Source: Variovorax paradoxus
GTDB taxonomy: Bacteria > Pseudomonadota > Gammaproteobacteria > Burkholderiales > Burkholderiaceae_C
DNA: 64,000 bases
Assembly (NCBI RefSeq): GCF_018614915.1
Contig: NZ_JAGGNU010000024.1
Location: 1-64,000 of the forward strand
Reading direction: 5' to 3'
Shown: in pieces, positions 44,209 through 54,225 of the stretch
Layout of the letters: every line of letters starts with the position of its first letter
Position numbering within the stretch: the first letter of the stretch is position 1
Made by a program: the position numbers and the translations under genes
Notes under the pieces: generated by a model
Told to the model about the DNA's origin: nothing
The model's database searches: none
What the model saw: only the letters and a program-made list of their open reading frames with translations

Positions 44209-45324
44209 ATGCTTTGGCGCCGCCTTGCTACCTCTACAGTCATCTGCGCATTGCCATTCGCGTTGGTCGCTTGCGGCGAAAAAGCGCAATCCGATCCGCG
44301 CACCCAAGCGCCGCTGGTGCGTGCCGCCACCGTCCAAGGGGCAAGCTCTGCATCACGCTCCTTCACCGGGACCGTAGCCGCCCGGGTCCAAAGCGACTTG
44401 GGCTTTCGCGTCTCCGGCAAGGTGTCGCAGCGGCTTGTGGATGCGGGGCAAGCCGTTAAACGCGGCCAGCTGCTCATGCGCATCGACCCCGTCGATCTGA
44501 AGCTCGCGGCCCATGCGCAGCAGGAGGCGGTCACCGCTGCGCGAGCACGGGCGCAGCAGGCGACGGGGGATGAAGTCCGCTATCGCGATCTGCGTGGAAC
44601 CGGCGCGATATCGGCTTCGGCCTATGACCAGATCAAGGCGGCTGCGGATGCTGCCAAAGCCCAACTCAGCGCGGCCGAGGCCCAGGCCGACGTTGCTCGC
44701 AATGCGGGCCGATATGCGGAGCTGGTGGCGGATGGCGATGGTGTCGTCATGGAAACGCTGGCCGAACCCGGCCAGGTCGTCAACACCGGACAGGTCGTGG
44801 TGCGCGTGGCCCGTGCCGGAGCTCGCGAAGCCGTTGTCCAGTTGCCCGAAACCCTGCGCCCGGCGGTCGGCTCCGCCGGACAGGCCACGCTCTTCGGCAA
44901 GGACGGCATTACCGTTCCGACCGCGCTCCGGCAACTCTCGGATGCTGCGGATCGGCTGACCCGCACCTTCGAGGCGCGCTATGTGCTGCAGGGAGAACTC
45001 GCCAATGCGCCATTGGGCGCCACGGTGACCATCCGAATTCCGGATGGACTTTCCTCCGCGCCGGGTGGCTTGCAGGTGCCGATCGGCGCCCTGTTCGACG
45101 CCGGCAAGGGGCCGGGCGTGTGGGTCATCAGCGGCGAGCCGGTCAAGGTCAACTGGCGGCCGGTCGTGGTCCAGCACCTGGATGACGATGCCGCGCGCGT
45201 CGCTGGCCAGCTCAAGCAAGGCGACCGGATCGTCGCGCTCGGCGCGCACCTGCTGCGCGAAGGCGAGCAGGTTCGTGTGGCCGGCCAATCTGCCGCTGCT
45301 GCGACGGAGGGAGTCCGTCCGTGA
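44209..45324 (+). CDS. RND efflux periplasmic adaptor (lipoprotein)
   Basis: The 371-residue protein is a membrane fusion protein with a lipobox in FALVACGEKAQ (cysteine at residue 22). It has a lipoyl half domain (RVQSDLGFRVSGKVSQRLVDAG, MRIDPVDLKL), a helical hairpin (HAQQEAVTAARARAQQATGD) and beta-barrel segments (GVVMETLAEPGQVVNTGQ). It overlaps the pump gene by 4 bases and bridges it to the outer-membrane factor encoded on the other strand. Codons look a little less GC-extreme than in the flanking operons. Confidence 0.9.
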   Translation: MLWRRLATSTVICALPFALVACGEKAQSDPRTQAPLVRAATVQGASSASRSFTGTVAARVQSDLGFRVSGKVSQRLVDAGQAVKRGQLLMRIDPVDLKLAAHAQQEAVTAARARAQQATGDEVRYRDLRGTGAISASAYDQIKAAADAAKAQLSAAEAQADVARNAGRYAELVADGDGVVMETLAEPGQVVNTGQVVVRVARAGAREAVVQLPETLRPAVGSAGQATLFGKDGITVPTALRQLSDAADRLTRTFEARYVLQGELANAPLGATVTIRIPDGLSSAPGGLQVPIGALFDAGKGPGVWVISGEPVKVNWRPVVVQHLDDDAARVAGQLKQGDRIVALGAHLLREGEQVRVAGQSAAAATEGVRP

Positions 45325-48300
45325 GCGAAGGCCGTTTCAACCTGTCGGCGCTTGCGGTACGCGAGCGCTCCATCACCTTGTTCCTGATCTGCCTGATCTC
45401 GCTGGCGGGTCTTGTTTCGTTCTTCAAACTGGGCCGCGCGGAAGACCCCGCCTTCACCGTCAAGGTGATGACCGTCATCACCGCCTGGCCCGGCGCCACC
45501 GCGCAAGAAATGCAGGACCAGGTCGCCGAGAAGATCGAGAAGCGCCTGCAGGAGCTGCGCTGGTACGACCGCTCCGAAACCTACACCAGGCCCGGCCTGG
45601 CCTTCACGACCTTGACCCTGCTCGACAGCACGCCACCTTCGCAGGTGCAGGAGCAGTTCTACCAGGCCCGCAAGAAGGTCGGCGACGAGGCCAACAACCT
45701 TCCGTCCGGCGTGATCGGGCCGATGGTCAACGACGAATACGCGGACGTCACCTTTGCCCTGTTCGCGCTCAAGGCAAAGGGCGAAGCGCAGCGCTTGCTG
45801 GTGCGCGACGCGGAGACGCTGCGGCAGCGGCTCTTGCATGTGCCGGGCGTGAAGAAGGTCAACATCGCCGGCGAGCAGTCCGAGCGGATCTATGTCGAGT
45901 TCTCGCATGAGCGCCTGGCAACGTTGGGGATTGGTCCGCAGGACGTGTTCGCCGCGCTCAATGGCCAGAATGCCCTGACGCCGGCTGGCTCCGTCGAAAC
46001 CAAGGGACCCCAGGTGTTCATTCGGCTGGACGGCCCTTTCGACGAACTGCAGAAGATCCGCGACACGCCGGTCGTAGCGCAGGGCCGCACCCTGAAGCTG
46101 TCGGACATCGCCACGGTCAAACGTGGCTATGAAGACCCGGCGACTTTCATGATCCGCAACGGCGGCGAGCCGGCCCTGCTGCTGGGCATCGTGATGCGAG
46201 AAGGCTGGAACGGGCTCGACCTGGGCAAGGCGCTGGATCGCGAAGTCGGTGCGGTCAACGCCGAGCTGCCCTTGGGCATGAGCCTGACCAAGGTCACGGA
46301 CCAGGCTGTCAACATCAGCGCCGCGGTCGACGAGTTCATGGTCAAGTTTTTTGCCGCGCTGCTGGTGGTCATGCTGGTGAGCTTCGTCAGCATGGGCTGG
46401 CGCGCCGGCCTGGTGGTCGCCGCAGCCGTGCCGCTGACATTGGCGATCGTCTTCGTGATGATGGCAGCTACGGCCAAGAATTTCGACCGCATCACGCTGG
46501 GGTCGCTGATCCTGGCGCTCGGCCTCTTGGTGGACGACGCCATCATCGCCATCGAAATGATGGTGGTGAAGATGGAAGAGGGCTATAGCCGCGTCGCCGC
46601 CTCCGCCTATGCCTGGAGCCATACCGCGGCGCCCATGCTCTCGGGCACGCTGGTCACCGCCGTCGGCTTCATGCCCAATGGCTTCGCGCCATCGACCGCG
46701 GGCGAATACACCAGCAACATGTTCTGGATTGTCGGCATTGCACTGATCGCGTCCTGGGTCGTCGCGGTGGTTTTCACACCCTACCTGGGCGTCAAGCTGC
46801 TGCCTGATTTCAAGAAGGTCGAAGGTGGCCATGCCGCGATCTACGACACGCCGCGCTACAACCGTTTGCGTCAAGTGCTGGGGCGCGTCATCGCACGCAA
46901 GTGGCTGGTTGCCGGCGCAGTGGTTGGACTTTTCGTCGTCGCCATTCTCGGCATGGGAATGGTCAAGAAGCAATTCTTCCCGATCTCCGACCGGCCCGAA
47001 GTCCTGGTCGAGGTGCGGATGCCCTATGGCACTTCGATCACGCAGACCAGCGGCGCCACGGCGAAGGTGGAAGCATGGCTGGCCAAACAGAAGGAAGCAA
47101 ATATCGTGACGGCCTACGTCGGGCAAGGCGCGCCGCGCTTCTACTTCGCGATGGGACCGGAGTTGCCTGATCCGTCGTTTGCCAAGATCGTGGTCCGCAC
47201 GGGCAGCCAGGAAGAGCGAGAGGCGTTGAAGCACCGGCTGCGCCAGGCGATCGCCGATGGCCTTGCCTCCGAGGCGCGCGTGCGTGTCACCCAGCTCGTG
47301 TTTGGCCCGTATTCGCCATTTCCGGTCGCGTACCGGGTCACCGGGCCGGACCCGGACAAGCTGCGCAAGATTGCGGCCGAGGTGCAGCAGGTCATGGATG
47401 CCAGTCCGATGATGCGCACGGTCAACACTGACTGGGGCACGCGCACGCCCACCTTGCACTTCACTTTGCACCAAGACCGATTGCAGGCCGTGGGGCTGAG
47501 CTCCAGCGCCGTGGCGCAGCAACTGCAGTTCTTTTTGAGCGGGGCGCCTGTCACCGCCGTGCGTGAGGACATTCGCACAGTGCAGGTCGTGGCCCGTTCG
47601 GCCGGCACCATCCGGCTCGACCCTGCCCGGATCGCGGACTTCACGCTGTCAGGTGCCAACGGGCAGCGCATCCCGCTGTCGCAGGTGGGCGAAGTCGAGG
47701 TACGCATGGAAGAACCGATCATGCGACGGCGCGACCGCATGCCGACGATCACCGTGCACGGCGACATCGCCGATGGCTTGCAGCCGCCGGACGTGTCGAC
47801 GGCCATTACCGAGCAGCTGCGGCCCATCATGGACAAGCTGCCGGGCGGCTACCGCATCGAGCAGGCCGGCTCCATCGAGGAATCCGGCAAAGCGACCAAA
47901 GCCATGCTGCCGCTGTTCCCGATCATGCTGGCCATCACCCTGCTCATCATCATCTTCCAGGTGCGCTCGATCTCCGCGATGGTCATGGTCCTCCTGACCA
48001 GTCCGCTGGGTTTGATCGGTGTGGTGCCAACCCTGATTCTTTTCCGGGAGCCATTCGGCATCAATGCGCTGGTCGGGCTCATTGCACTGTCGGGAATCCT
48101 GATGCGCAACACGCTGATCCTGATCGGGCAGATCCACCACAACCAGCAGGAGGGATTGGACCCGTTCCGTGCAGTCGTCGAGGCCACCGTGCAGCGTTCG
48201 AGACCGGTGATCCTGACGGCGTTGGCGGCGATCCTGGCCTTCATCCCTTTGACCCATTCGGTGTTCTGGGGAGCGCTCGCCTACACGCTGATCGGCGGCA

Positions 48301-48482
48301 CTTTGGCGGGGACGATTTTGACCCTGGTGTTCCTGCCGGCCATGTACTCCATCTGGTTCAAGATCAGGCCCGGAAACGACAGCCGATCTGTAGAGGAAGA
48401 GCCGGCAAGCAAGACGTCGGTCTGGACCCTTCTCGCAGCAGGCGCAAGAAAAGCGTACCTGCAAGGCCCATCGCGCCGCTGA
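45321..48482 (+). CDS. RND family inner-membrane efflux pump
   Basis: The 1053-residue protein is a full-length AcrB/MdtB-like hydrophobe/amphiphile exporter with 12 helices and two large periplasmic loops. Helix 4 carries the proton-relay acids in [17 protein letters not shown], and the first loop begins [21 protein letters not shown]. Segments such as [23 protein letters not shown] fit the docking domain. It uses the proton gradient to export drugs or other amphiphiles through the adaptor and outer-membrane factor. The start overlaps the adaptor stop (GTGA). Confidence 0.93.
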   Translation: MSEGRFNLSALAVRERSITLFLICLISLAGLVSFFKLGRAEDPAFTVKVMTVITAWPGATAQEMQDQVAEKIEKRLQELRWYDRSETYTRPGLAFTTLTLLDSTPPSQVQEQFYQARKKVGDEANNLPSGVIGPMVNDEYADVTFALFALKAKGEAQRLLVRDAETLRQRLLHVPGVKKVNIAGEQSERIYVEFSHERLATLGIGPQDVFAALNGQNALTPAGSVETKGPQVFIRLDGPFDELQKIRDTPVVAQGRTLKLSDIATVKRGYEDPATFMIRNGGEPALLLGIVMREGWNGLDLGKALDREVGAVNAELPLGMSLTKVTDQAVNISAAVDEFMVKFFAALLVVMLVSFVSMGWRAGLVVAAAVPLTLAIVFVMMAATAKNFDRITLGSLILALGLLVDDAIIAIEMMVVKMEEGYSRVAASAYAWSHTAAPMLSGTLVTAVGFMPNGFAPSTAGEYTSNMFWIVGIALIASWVVAVVFTPYLGVKLLPDFKKVEGGHAAIYDTPRYNRLRQVLGRVIARKWLVAGAVVGLFVVAILGMGMVKKQFFPISDRPEVLVEVRMPYGTSITQTSGATAKVEAWLAKQKEANIVTAYVGQGAPRFYFAMGPELPDPSFAKIVVRTGSQEEREALKHRLRQAIADGLASEARVRVTQLVFGPYSPFPVAYRVTGPDPDKLRKIAAEVQQVMDASPMMRTVNTDWGTRTPTLHFTLHQDRLQAVGLSSSAVAQQLQFFLSGAPVTAVREDIRTVQVVARSAGTIRLDPARIADFTLSGANGQRIPLSQVGEVEVRMEEPIMRRRDRMPTITVHGDIADGLQPPDVSTAITEQLRPIMDKLPGGYRIEQAGSIEESGKATKAMLPLFPIMLAITLLIIIFQVRSISAMVMVLLTSPLGLIGVVPTLILFREPFGINALVGLIALSGILMRNTLILIGQIHHNQQEGLDPFRAVVEATVQRSRPVILTALAAILAFIPLTHSVFWGALAYTLIGGTLAGTILTLVFLPAMYSIWFKIRPGNDSRSVEEEPASKTSVWTLLAAGARKAYLQGPSRR

Positions 48483-48523
48483 TCTGCTTTTCATCCCTAT
48501 CACCTATATCGAGAGGAACTGCT

Positions 48524-49330
48524 ATGTCGAATTCGACAGTTGTCGTGGTTACCGGCGTGTCATCGGGCATCGGCCGTGTCGCTGCAGAGAAGTTTGCCCA
48601 GCGGGGTTGCCAAGTATTCGGCACCGTGCGCAACATTGCGAACGCGACCCCATTGCCCGGTGTCGAGCTTGTCGAGATGGACGTTCGCGACGAAGCTTCC
48701 GTTCAACTTGGAATCCAATCCATCATCGGCCGGACCGCGCGCATCGACGTGCTCGTCAACAACGCGGGAATGACCATGATCGGTGCAGTGGAGGAAACTG
48801 CGACGACCGAGGCCGCAACGCTGTTCGACACCAACGTACTCGGCATCCTGCGCACGACACAGGCGGTACTCCCGCATATGCGAGCACAGCGTCGGGGGAG
48901 GATAGTCAACGTCAGTTCGGTGCTCGGCTTTCTTCCGGCCCCGTACATGGGACTCTATTCGGCGTCCAAGCATGCCGTGGAGGGGCTGTCTGAAACCCTG
49001 GATCACGAGGTACGCCAGTTCGGCATCCGCGTCGCGCTGGTCCAACCAACTTACACCAGGACCAAACTGGAAGCCAATTCGCCGCATGCAAAGTCAAAAA
49101 TCGCGGCCTATGACCGCGAGCGTGACCTCGTATCGCGCTCTGTCGCCGACAGTGTCAGCGGTGCTCCCGAACCCGATGGCGTGGCAAGCACGATCGTCGA
49201 AGCGGCACTTGGCGCATGGCGTATGCGTCGCACTCCGGCCGGACAGGCATCCCTGTTGAGTAAATTGCGTCGCTTCATGCCTGCTGGTCCCGTCGATGCA
49301 AGTCTGAGGAAAACACTCGGACTCGCCTGA
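48524..49330 (+). CDS. Short-chain dehydrogenase/reductase
   Basis: The 268-residue protein is a classical SDR with the cofactor motif [17 protein letters not shown], the NNAG motif ([12 protein letters not shown]), serine in VNVSSVLGF and the YxxxK pair in [10 protein letters not shown]. It follows the RND pump gene by 41 bp with a GAGAGGA ribosome site and may share its transcript. The substrate is unknown; such SDRs often travel with efflux genes without known link. The 73-bp gap after it is empty. Confidence 0.9.
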   Translation: MSNSTVVVVTGVSSGIGRVAAEKFAQRGCQVFGTVRNIANATPLPGVELVEMDVRDEASVQLGIQSIIGRTARIDVLVNNAGMTMIGAVEETATTEAATLFDTNVLGILRTTQAVLPHMRAQRRGRIVNVSSVLGFLPAPYMGLYSASKHAVEGLSETLDHEVRQFGIRVALVQPTYTRTKLEANSPHAKSKIAAYDRERDLVSRSVADSVSGAPEPDGVASTIVEAALGAWRMRRTPAGQASLLSKLRRFMPAGPVDASLRKTLGLA

Positions 49331-49403
49331 ATTTCCGCGAACATCGGCGCCACCTCCACAATGAAAGTCGCGATCTGCGATATCAAGTGTGGGCGCCGCC
49401 CCC

Positions 49404-50471
49404 TCAAGGCAGGTTCTCCCTGAAGATCACCTGGCTGCGCGTGCTCTCCACGCCGGCCAGCGCCTCGCGCTGGTCGCGCAGGTTGGTGAAGATGCGCACG
49501 CAGTTCATCAGCGTGGTGTGCGGGCTCTGGGTGATCACCGCGTCCATGCTGCCGTCGATCAGGAAGGCGCGCGTGTCGGGTGTGAGGCCGTGGCCGATGA
49601 AGACCACCTTGTGCTCGCGGCCGGCCTCCTTGAGGGCGCGGGCCACGCCGTCGGAGGCGCCGCCGATGTTGTAGATGCCGCCCAGCTGCGGATGCTGGTC
49701 GAGCAGGGCGCGGGTCTGACGGTAGTTCTTGTCGGCGTCGTCCTGGCCCTCGCGCAAGCCGACCACTTCGAGCCGCCCGAACATCTCGTCGATCACGTGC
49801 AGGAAGCCGGCCTCGCGCTCCTGGTGCGCGCTGTAGCTGAGGCTGCCCGCGATCAGCGCGACCTTGGCGGCGCGCGTGCCGATGAAGCGCCCGATCAGGT
49901 AACCCGCGGTGCGGCCGGCGGCACGGTTGTCCAGCCCGATGTAGGCGGCGCGCCGCGAATCCGAGAGGTCGGAGATCAGCGTGATCACCGGCACGCCGCG
50001 AGCCGCGAGCGTGGCGACCGCCTCGCGCACCGCCGGATGCTCGAGCGCCATCATGGCGATGCCGTCCGAGCGCTGGCCGTTGCGCAGCAGAGCGGCTGCA
50101 AGCTCGTGCGGGTTGAAGCTCTCGATGAACTCGGCGCGGCACTTCACGTTGAAAGGCGCCCAGTGCTCCTGCGAATAGCCGACCATGTCGCCGAGCATGC
50201 GGATGAAGCGGTTGGTGCCGGCCGGCAGCAGGAAGCACAGGCGCAAGGGCTGCGGTGCGAGCGCGGCGTAGAGATCGCGCTCGGGCAGGTAGGCCAGATC
50301 GGCCGCAGCCTTCAGCACGCGATGCACGGTGGCATCGCGCACGCCGGGGCGCCGGTTGAGCACGCGGTCGACCGTGGCCGTGGAGACCTGGGCCGCGCGC
50401 GCGATGTCGACCACGCGCGCACGCCGGTCGTCGGCTGAGCTTGGAGGCGAAGTTGAAGGGTTAACCCGCAT
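49404..50471 (-). CDS. LacI family regulator of the TRAP/RuBisCO-like cluster
   Basis: The 355-residue protein has an N-terminal LacI HTH (VVDIARAAQVSTATVDRVLNRRPGV, residues 20-45) and a type I periplasmic-binding-like effector domain with DGIAMMALEHPAVREAV, GVPVITLISDLSDSRRAAYIGLDN and GSMDAVITQSPH. It is divergent from the TRAP receptor gene. The 113-bp intergenic region contains a 10-bp palindrome (50545-50554) and partial repeats. By family it binds a sugar or sugar acid, consistent with the downstream kinase. The start ATG at 50471 leaves a normal leader before the HTH. Confidence 0.9.
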   Translation of the reverse strand: MRVNPSTSPPSSADDRRARVVDIARAAQVSTATVDRVLNRRPGVRDATVHRVLKAAADLAYLPERDLYAALAPQPLRLCFLLPAGTNRFIRMLGDMVGYSQEHWAPFNVKCRAEFIESFNPHELAAALLRNGQRSDGIAMMALEHPAVREAVATLAARGVPVITLISDLSDSRRAAYIGLDNRAAGRTAGYLIGRFIGTRAAKVALIAGSLSYSAHQEREAGFLHVIDEMFGRLEVVGLREGQDDADKNYRQTRALLDQHPQLGGIYNIGGASDGVARALKEAGREHKVVFIGHGLTPDTRAFLIDGSMDAVITQSPHTTLMNCVRIFTNLRDQREALAGVESTRSQVIFRENLP

Positions 50472-50544
50472 ACATCAAAAACCATCAGCACGTCTGTTTG
50501 ACGCTCGCAGTGGTTGCACCTATCGTTCGTTGGAGTTCAGGCAA

Positions 50545-50554
50545 TGATGCATCA
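50545..50554. promoter_or_regulatory. Palindrome in the LacI/TRAP intergenic region
   Basis: TGATGCATCA is perfectly self-complementary, and GATGC (50546-50550) pairs again with GCATC (50559-50563). It lies 31 bp upstream of the TRAP receptor start and is a possible LacI-family operator, but it is short. Confidence 0.35.
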
Positions 50555-50584
50555 AATCGCATCATCAACACAACGGAGACAGAC

Positions 50585-51604
50585 ATGCATTCGATGAGCC
50601 GCCGCAGCGCCCTGCGCACGCTTTCCGCACTTCCTGCCGCCGGCATCGCGACGGCGCTGCCCCGCATCGCGCGGGCCGCGGAGTTCTCCTACAAGTACGG
50701 CAACAACCTGCCGGTCACGCATCCGCTGAACATCCGCGCGCAGGAAGCGGCCGAGCGCATTGCGAAGGAGAGCAAGGGCCGGGTCGAAATCAAGATCTTC
50801 CCCAACAACCAGCTCGGCGGTGACACCGACATGCTGGCGCAGGTGCGTTCCGGCGGCATCGAGTTCTTCACGCCCTCGGCGCTGGTGATCGCGACCCTGG
50901 TGCCGGTCGCCGCGATCAACGCGGTGGGCTTCGCCTTCTCCGGCTACGACCAGGTCTGGAGCGCGATGGACGGCAAGTTGGGCGCGCACGTGCGTGCCGC
51001 GATCGCCAAGTCGCGCCTCTACGCCTTCGAGAAGATGTGGGACAACGGCTTTCGCCAGACCACCAGCAGCAAGGGCGCCGTCGGCTCGGCGAAGGACATG
51101 GACGGACTCAAGATCCGCGTGCCGGTGAGCCCGCTGTCGATTTCGATGTTCAAGGGCCTGGGCGCCGCGCCGGCGAGCCTGCAGTTCAGCGAGGTCTATT
51201 CCGCGCTGCAGACGAAGATCGTCGATGCGCAGGAGAACCCGCTGCCGATCATCCAGGTCGCCAAGCTCTACGAGGTGCAGAAGTTCTGCTCGCTCACCAA
51301 CCACATCTGGGACGGCTACTGGTTCGTTGCCAACGGCCGCGCCTGGGATGCGCTGCCTGCCGACCTGAAGACCGTGGTCGCGGGCGCCATCAATGAGGCC
51401 GGCCTGCAGCAGCGCGACGACATCCGAAAGCTCAACGAGTCGGTGGTCGGCGACCTGCAGGCGAAGGGGCTCACGATCAACCGGCCGGGCTCCGACAGCT
51501 TCCGCGCCAAGCTGCGCGACTCGGGCTTCTACGGCGAGTGGAAGGGCCGCTTCGGCGACGAAGCCTGGGCTTTGCTCGAAGCTGCCGTGGGCAAGCTCGC
51601 CTGA
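50585..51604 (+). CDS. TRAP transporter substrate-binding protein (DctP family)
   Basis: The 339-residue periplasmic protein has a Tat-type signal (SRRSALRTLSALPAAGIATALP, twin arginines at residues 5-6) and DctP features: FSYKYGNNLPVTHPLNIRAQEAAERI, GGDTDMLAQVRSGGIEFF, and the carboxylate-binding arginine region LKIRVPVSP with QENPLPIIQVAKLYEVQKF. It delivers a carboxylate, probably a sugar acid, to the DctQM protein encoded next. A dispersed repeat copy (51610-51700) lies between the two genes. ATG 50585 is used with GGAGAC upstream. Confidence 0.92.
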   Translation: MHSMSRRSALRTLSALPAAGIATALPRIARAAEFSYKYGNNLPVTHPLNIRAQEAAERIAKESKGRVEIKIFPNNQLGGDTDMLAQVRSGGIEFFTPSALVIATLVPVAAINAVGFAFSGYDQVWSAMDGKLGAHVRAAIAKSRLYAFEKMWDNGFRQTTSSKGAVGSAKDMDGLKIRVPVSPLSISMFKGLGAAPASLQFSEVYSALQTKIVDAQENPLPIIQVAKLYEVQKFCSLTNHIWDGYWFVANGRAWDALPADLKTVVAGAINEAGLQQRDDIRKLNESVVGDLQAKGLTINRPGSDSFRAKLRDSGFYGEWKGRFGDEAWALLEAAVGKLA

Positions 51605-51609
51605 AATGA

Positions 51610-51700
51610 GCACTCCCCCAGGTTGGCCCACTTCGTGTGGCCGCCCACCCCCTCACCGGGGGCAACACCAGCGGCCCGGCAAAGCCGGTTCCGCGGTGTT
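51610..51700 (-). repeat. Dispersed repeat, copy 3 (inside the TRAP operon)
   Basis: This is an inverted copy of the element at 32809-32898. It differs at about four positions plus one inserted base, and it keeps the 12 extra flanking bases TTCCGCGGTGTT. It starts six bases after the DctP stop and occupies most of the 159-bp gap before dctQM. It can fold into the same short hairpins. Confidence 0.8.
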
Positions 51701-51763
51701 TCCCGAACGGCGCGCGCGGCTTCGCGCGGCGCGCATGGCGCGATCTGCGCTAAGGCATTGACG

Positions 51764-53650
51764 ATGGATGGCCTGACGACTTTGCATGCGGCGCCGCTGG
51801 CGCTGCCTTCCAACCCGCTCGCCGGCTTCGCGCGGCGGGCCGACCACTGGCTGGGCGTCGCGGTCGAAAGCGTCGCGGCGCTGCTGGTGCTGGCGGAGAT
51901 CTGCGTGCTGTTCGCGGGCGTGACGGCGCGCTACCTGTTCCATGCGCCGCTGGTCTGGTCGGACGAGCTCGCCTCCATCCTGTTCCTCTGGCTCTCGATG
52001 CTGGGCGCCGCGGTCGCGCTCAGGCGCGGCGAGCACATGCGCATGACGGCGCTCGTGAACAACGTGCGGCCGGCCACGCGCGCGATGCTCGACGCGCTGG
52101 CGCTCGCGGCCTCGCTGGCCTTCCTGCTGCTGGTGGCCTGGCCCGCGATCGACTATGCGCACGAGGAGTCCTTCATCGTCACGCCGGCGCTGGAGATCAG
52201 CAATGCATGGCGCGCGGCGGCGATCCCGGTCGGCATCGCGCTGATGGTCGTGATGGCGCTGTTGCGGCTGCTGCGCATCTGCAGTTTTCGCCAGATCGCG
52301 GCCTCGGTGCTGGGCGTCGCGGCCCTGGTCGGACTGTTCTGGCTGGCCGGCCCGCTGCTCGCGCCGCTGGGCAAGTTCAACCTCGTCATCTTCTTCGTCG
52401 TGGTGGTGGCGGCCACGGTGTTCTCGGGCGTGCCGATCGCCTTCTCCTTCGCGCTCGCGACCTTCGGCTACCTGGCGCTCACCACCCGCACGCCGATGCT
52501 GGTGCTGGTGGGCCGGCTCGACGAAGGCATGTCGCACCTGATCCTGCTGGCGGTGCCGCTCTTCATCTTCCTCGGCGCGCTGATCGAGATGACCGGCATG
52601 GCGCGCGCGATGATCCAGTTCCTCGCCAGCCTGCTGGGCCACGTGCGCGGCGGGCTCTCGTACGTGCTGATCGGCGCGATGTACCTGGTGTCGGGCATCT
52701 CGGGCTCGAAGATCGCCGACATGGCGGCGATCGCGCCGGTGCTTTTCCCCGAGATGAAGAAGCGCGGCGCCAAGCCCGGCGACTTGGTCGCGCTGCTCTC
52801 GGCCACCGGCGCGCAGACCGAGACCATCCCGCCGTCGATCGTGCTGATCACCATCGGCTCGGTCACGGGCATCTCGATCGCGGCGCTCTTCACCGGCGGG
52901 CTGCTGCCGGCGGTGGTGCTGGGCGTCGCGCTGTGCGCGGTGGTCTGGTGGCGCTACCGGCATGAGGACCTGAGCGGCGTCGAGAAGCAGACCGGGCGCC
53001 AGATCGGCCGCCTGTTGGTGGTCGCCTCGCCGGCCGTGCTGCTGCCTTTCGTGATCCGCGCCGCGGTGGTGGAGGGCGTCGCGACCGCGACCGAGGTCTC
53101 GACCATCGGCATCGTCTATTCGGCGCTGATCGGGCTCCTCGTCTATCGACAGTTCGACTGGCGGCGCCTGAAGCCGATGCTGGTGGAGACGGCTTCGCTC
53201 TCGGGCGCCATCATCTTCATCGTCGGCTGCGCGACCGCGATGGCCTGGGGGCTCACGCAGTCCGGCTTCTCGCAAGATCTCGCGCGCCTGATGGGTGCGC
53301 TGCCGGGCGGTGCCTATGGTTTTCTCGCGGTGTCGATCGTCGCCTTCATCGTGCTGGGCAGCGTGCTCGAAGGCATTCCCGCAATCGTGCTGTTCGGGCC
53401 GCTCTTGTTCCCGATCGCCAAGGCCGCCGGCGTGCACGAGGTGCACTACGCGATGGTCGTGATCTTCGCGATGGGCATCGGGCTCTTCGCGCCGCCTTTC
53501 GGCGTCGGCTACTACGGCGCCTGCGCGGTCAGCAAGGTCGACCCGGACGAGGGCATCTCCCACATCTGGGGCTACATGCTGGCGCTGCTCGCGGGGCTGT
53601 TGCTGGTGGCCGCGATCCCGTGGTTCTCGATCGGCTTCCTCAAAGCCTGA
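51764..53650 (+). CDS. Fused TRAP permease DctQM
   Basis: The 628-residue membrane protein combines the small DctQ domain (residues 25-175, four helices, with LVWSDELASILFLWLSMLGAAVALRRGEHM) and the large DctM domain (from about 205, with FSGVPIAFSFALATFGYLAL, GISGSKIADMAAIAPVLFPEM and ATGAQTETIPPSIVLI). It uses a sodium gradient to take up the DctP-bound solute. The fusion is known in other TRAP systems. ATG 51764 is used; the frame upstream runs through the repeat and is not coding. Confidence 0.92.
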   Translation: MDGLTTLHAAPLALPSNPLAGFARRADHWLGVAVESVAALLVLAEICVLFAGVTARYLFHAPLVWSDELASILFLWLSMLGAAVALRRGEHMRMTALVNNVRPATRAMLDALALAASLAFLLLVAWPAIDYAHEESFIVTPALEISNAWRAAAIPVGIALMVVMALLRLLRICSFRQIAASVLGVAALVGLFWLAGPLLAPLGKFNLVIFFVVVVAATVFSGVPIAFSFALATFGYLALTTRTPMLVLVGRLDEGMSHLILLAVPLFIFLGALIEMTGMARAMIQFLASLLGHVRGGLSYVLIGAMYLVSGISGSKIADMAAIAPVLFPEMKKRGAKPGDLVALLSATGAQTETIPPSIVLITIGSVTGISIAALFTGGLLPAVVLGVALCAVVWWRYRHEDLSGVEKQTGRQIGRLLVVASPAVLLPFVIRAAVVEGVATATEVSTIGIVYSALIGLLVYRQFDWRRLKPMLVETASLSGAIIFIVGCATAMAWGLTQSGFSQDLARLMGALPGGAYGFLAVSIVAFIVLGSVLEGIPAIVLFGPLLFPIAKAAGVHEVHYAMVVIFAMGIGLFAPPFGVGYYGACAVSKVDPDEGISHIWGYMLALLAGLLLVAAIPWFSIGFLKA

Positions 53651-53680
53651 CAACAACATTCCGAACGGAGCTTTTTCATC

Positions 53681-54220
53681 ATGAGTCGATTCCTCGGCGA
53701 GATCCGCCAGCTGGGCTACGTCGTGCCCGACATCGAAGCCGCCATGGACTACTGGAGCCGCACGCTCGGCGTCGGCCCCTGGTTCTACAACCCGAAGGTG
53801 CCGATCGAGAACTACCGCTACCGCGGCGAGCCGCATGCGCCGCACAACTCGGTGGCGCTGGCCAACTCCGGCTTCGTGCAGGTCGAGCTGATCCAGACGC
53901 GCAACGAGGTGCCCTCGATGTACCGCGACTTCCAGCAGGCCGGCCGCACCGGGCTGCAGCACGTGGCCTACTGGACGGCGGACTACGACGCCGATCTCGA
54001 GCGCCTGCTGCGCCAGGGCTTCAAGCCGGTGATGAGCGGCGAGGTCGGCGAGCGCGGGCGCTTCGTCTACTTCGACACCGAGTACCACCCGGGCACGGTG
54101 ATCGAGCTGTCGGAAGTCGCGGGGCCGAAGGGCCGGATGTTCGACCTGATCCGCAGCGCCGCCGAAGGCTGGGACGGCAGCGAGCCGGTGCGCCCCTTTC
54201 CCGACCTGAACCGGCTGTGA
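53681..54220 (+). CDS. VOC family protein of the RuBisCO-like cluster
   Basis: The 179-residue protein has two VOC beta-alpha-beta-beta-beta modules: RQLGYVVPDIEAAMDYWSRTLGVGPWF and TGLQHVAYWTADYDADLERLLRQGF. Candidate metal ligands are Q10, E75 in VQVELIQ, H106 in LQHVAYW and the glutamate in TVIELSE. It resembles methylmalonyl-CoA epimerase-like and glyoxalase-like proteins. It lies 30 bp after dctQM and 5 bp before the RuBisCO-like gene, so it probably acts on an intermediate of that pathway, for example as an epimerase or isomerase. The reaction is unknown. Confidence 0.82.
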   Translation: MSRFLGEIRQLGYVVPDIEAAMDYWSRTLGVGPWFYNPKVPIENYRYRGEPHAPHNSVALANSGFVQVELIQTRNEVPSMYRDFQQAGRTGLQHVAYWTADYDADLERLLRQGFKPVMSGEVGERGRFVYFDTEYHPGTVIELSEVAGPKGRMFDLIRSAAEGWDGSEPVRPFPDLNRL

Positions 54221-54225
54221 CGGCG

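Noticed and set aside
44979..47522. 847-residue minus frame opposite the RND pump
   Set aside because: It is histidine/arginine-rich antisense translation without domain or ribosome site.
54217..54225. GTG start for the RuBisCO-like gene overlapping the VOC stop
   Set aside because: It is possible, but it adds only three residues (MTA) and has no better ribosome site than ATG 54226.
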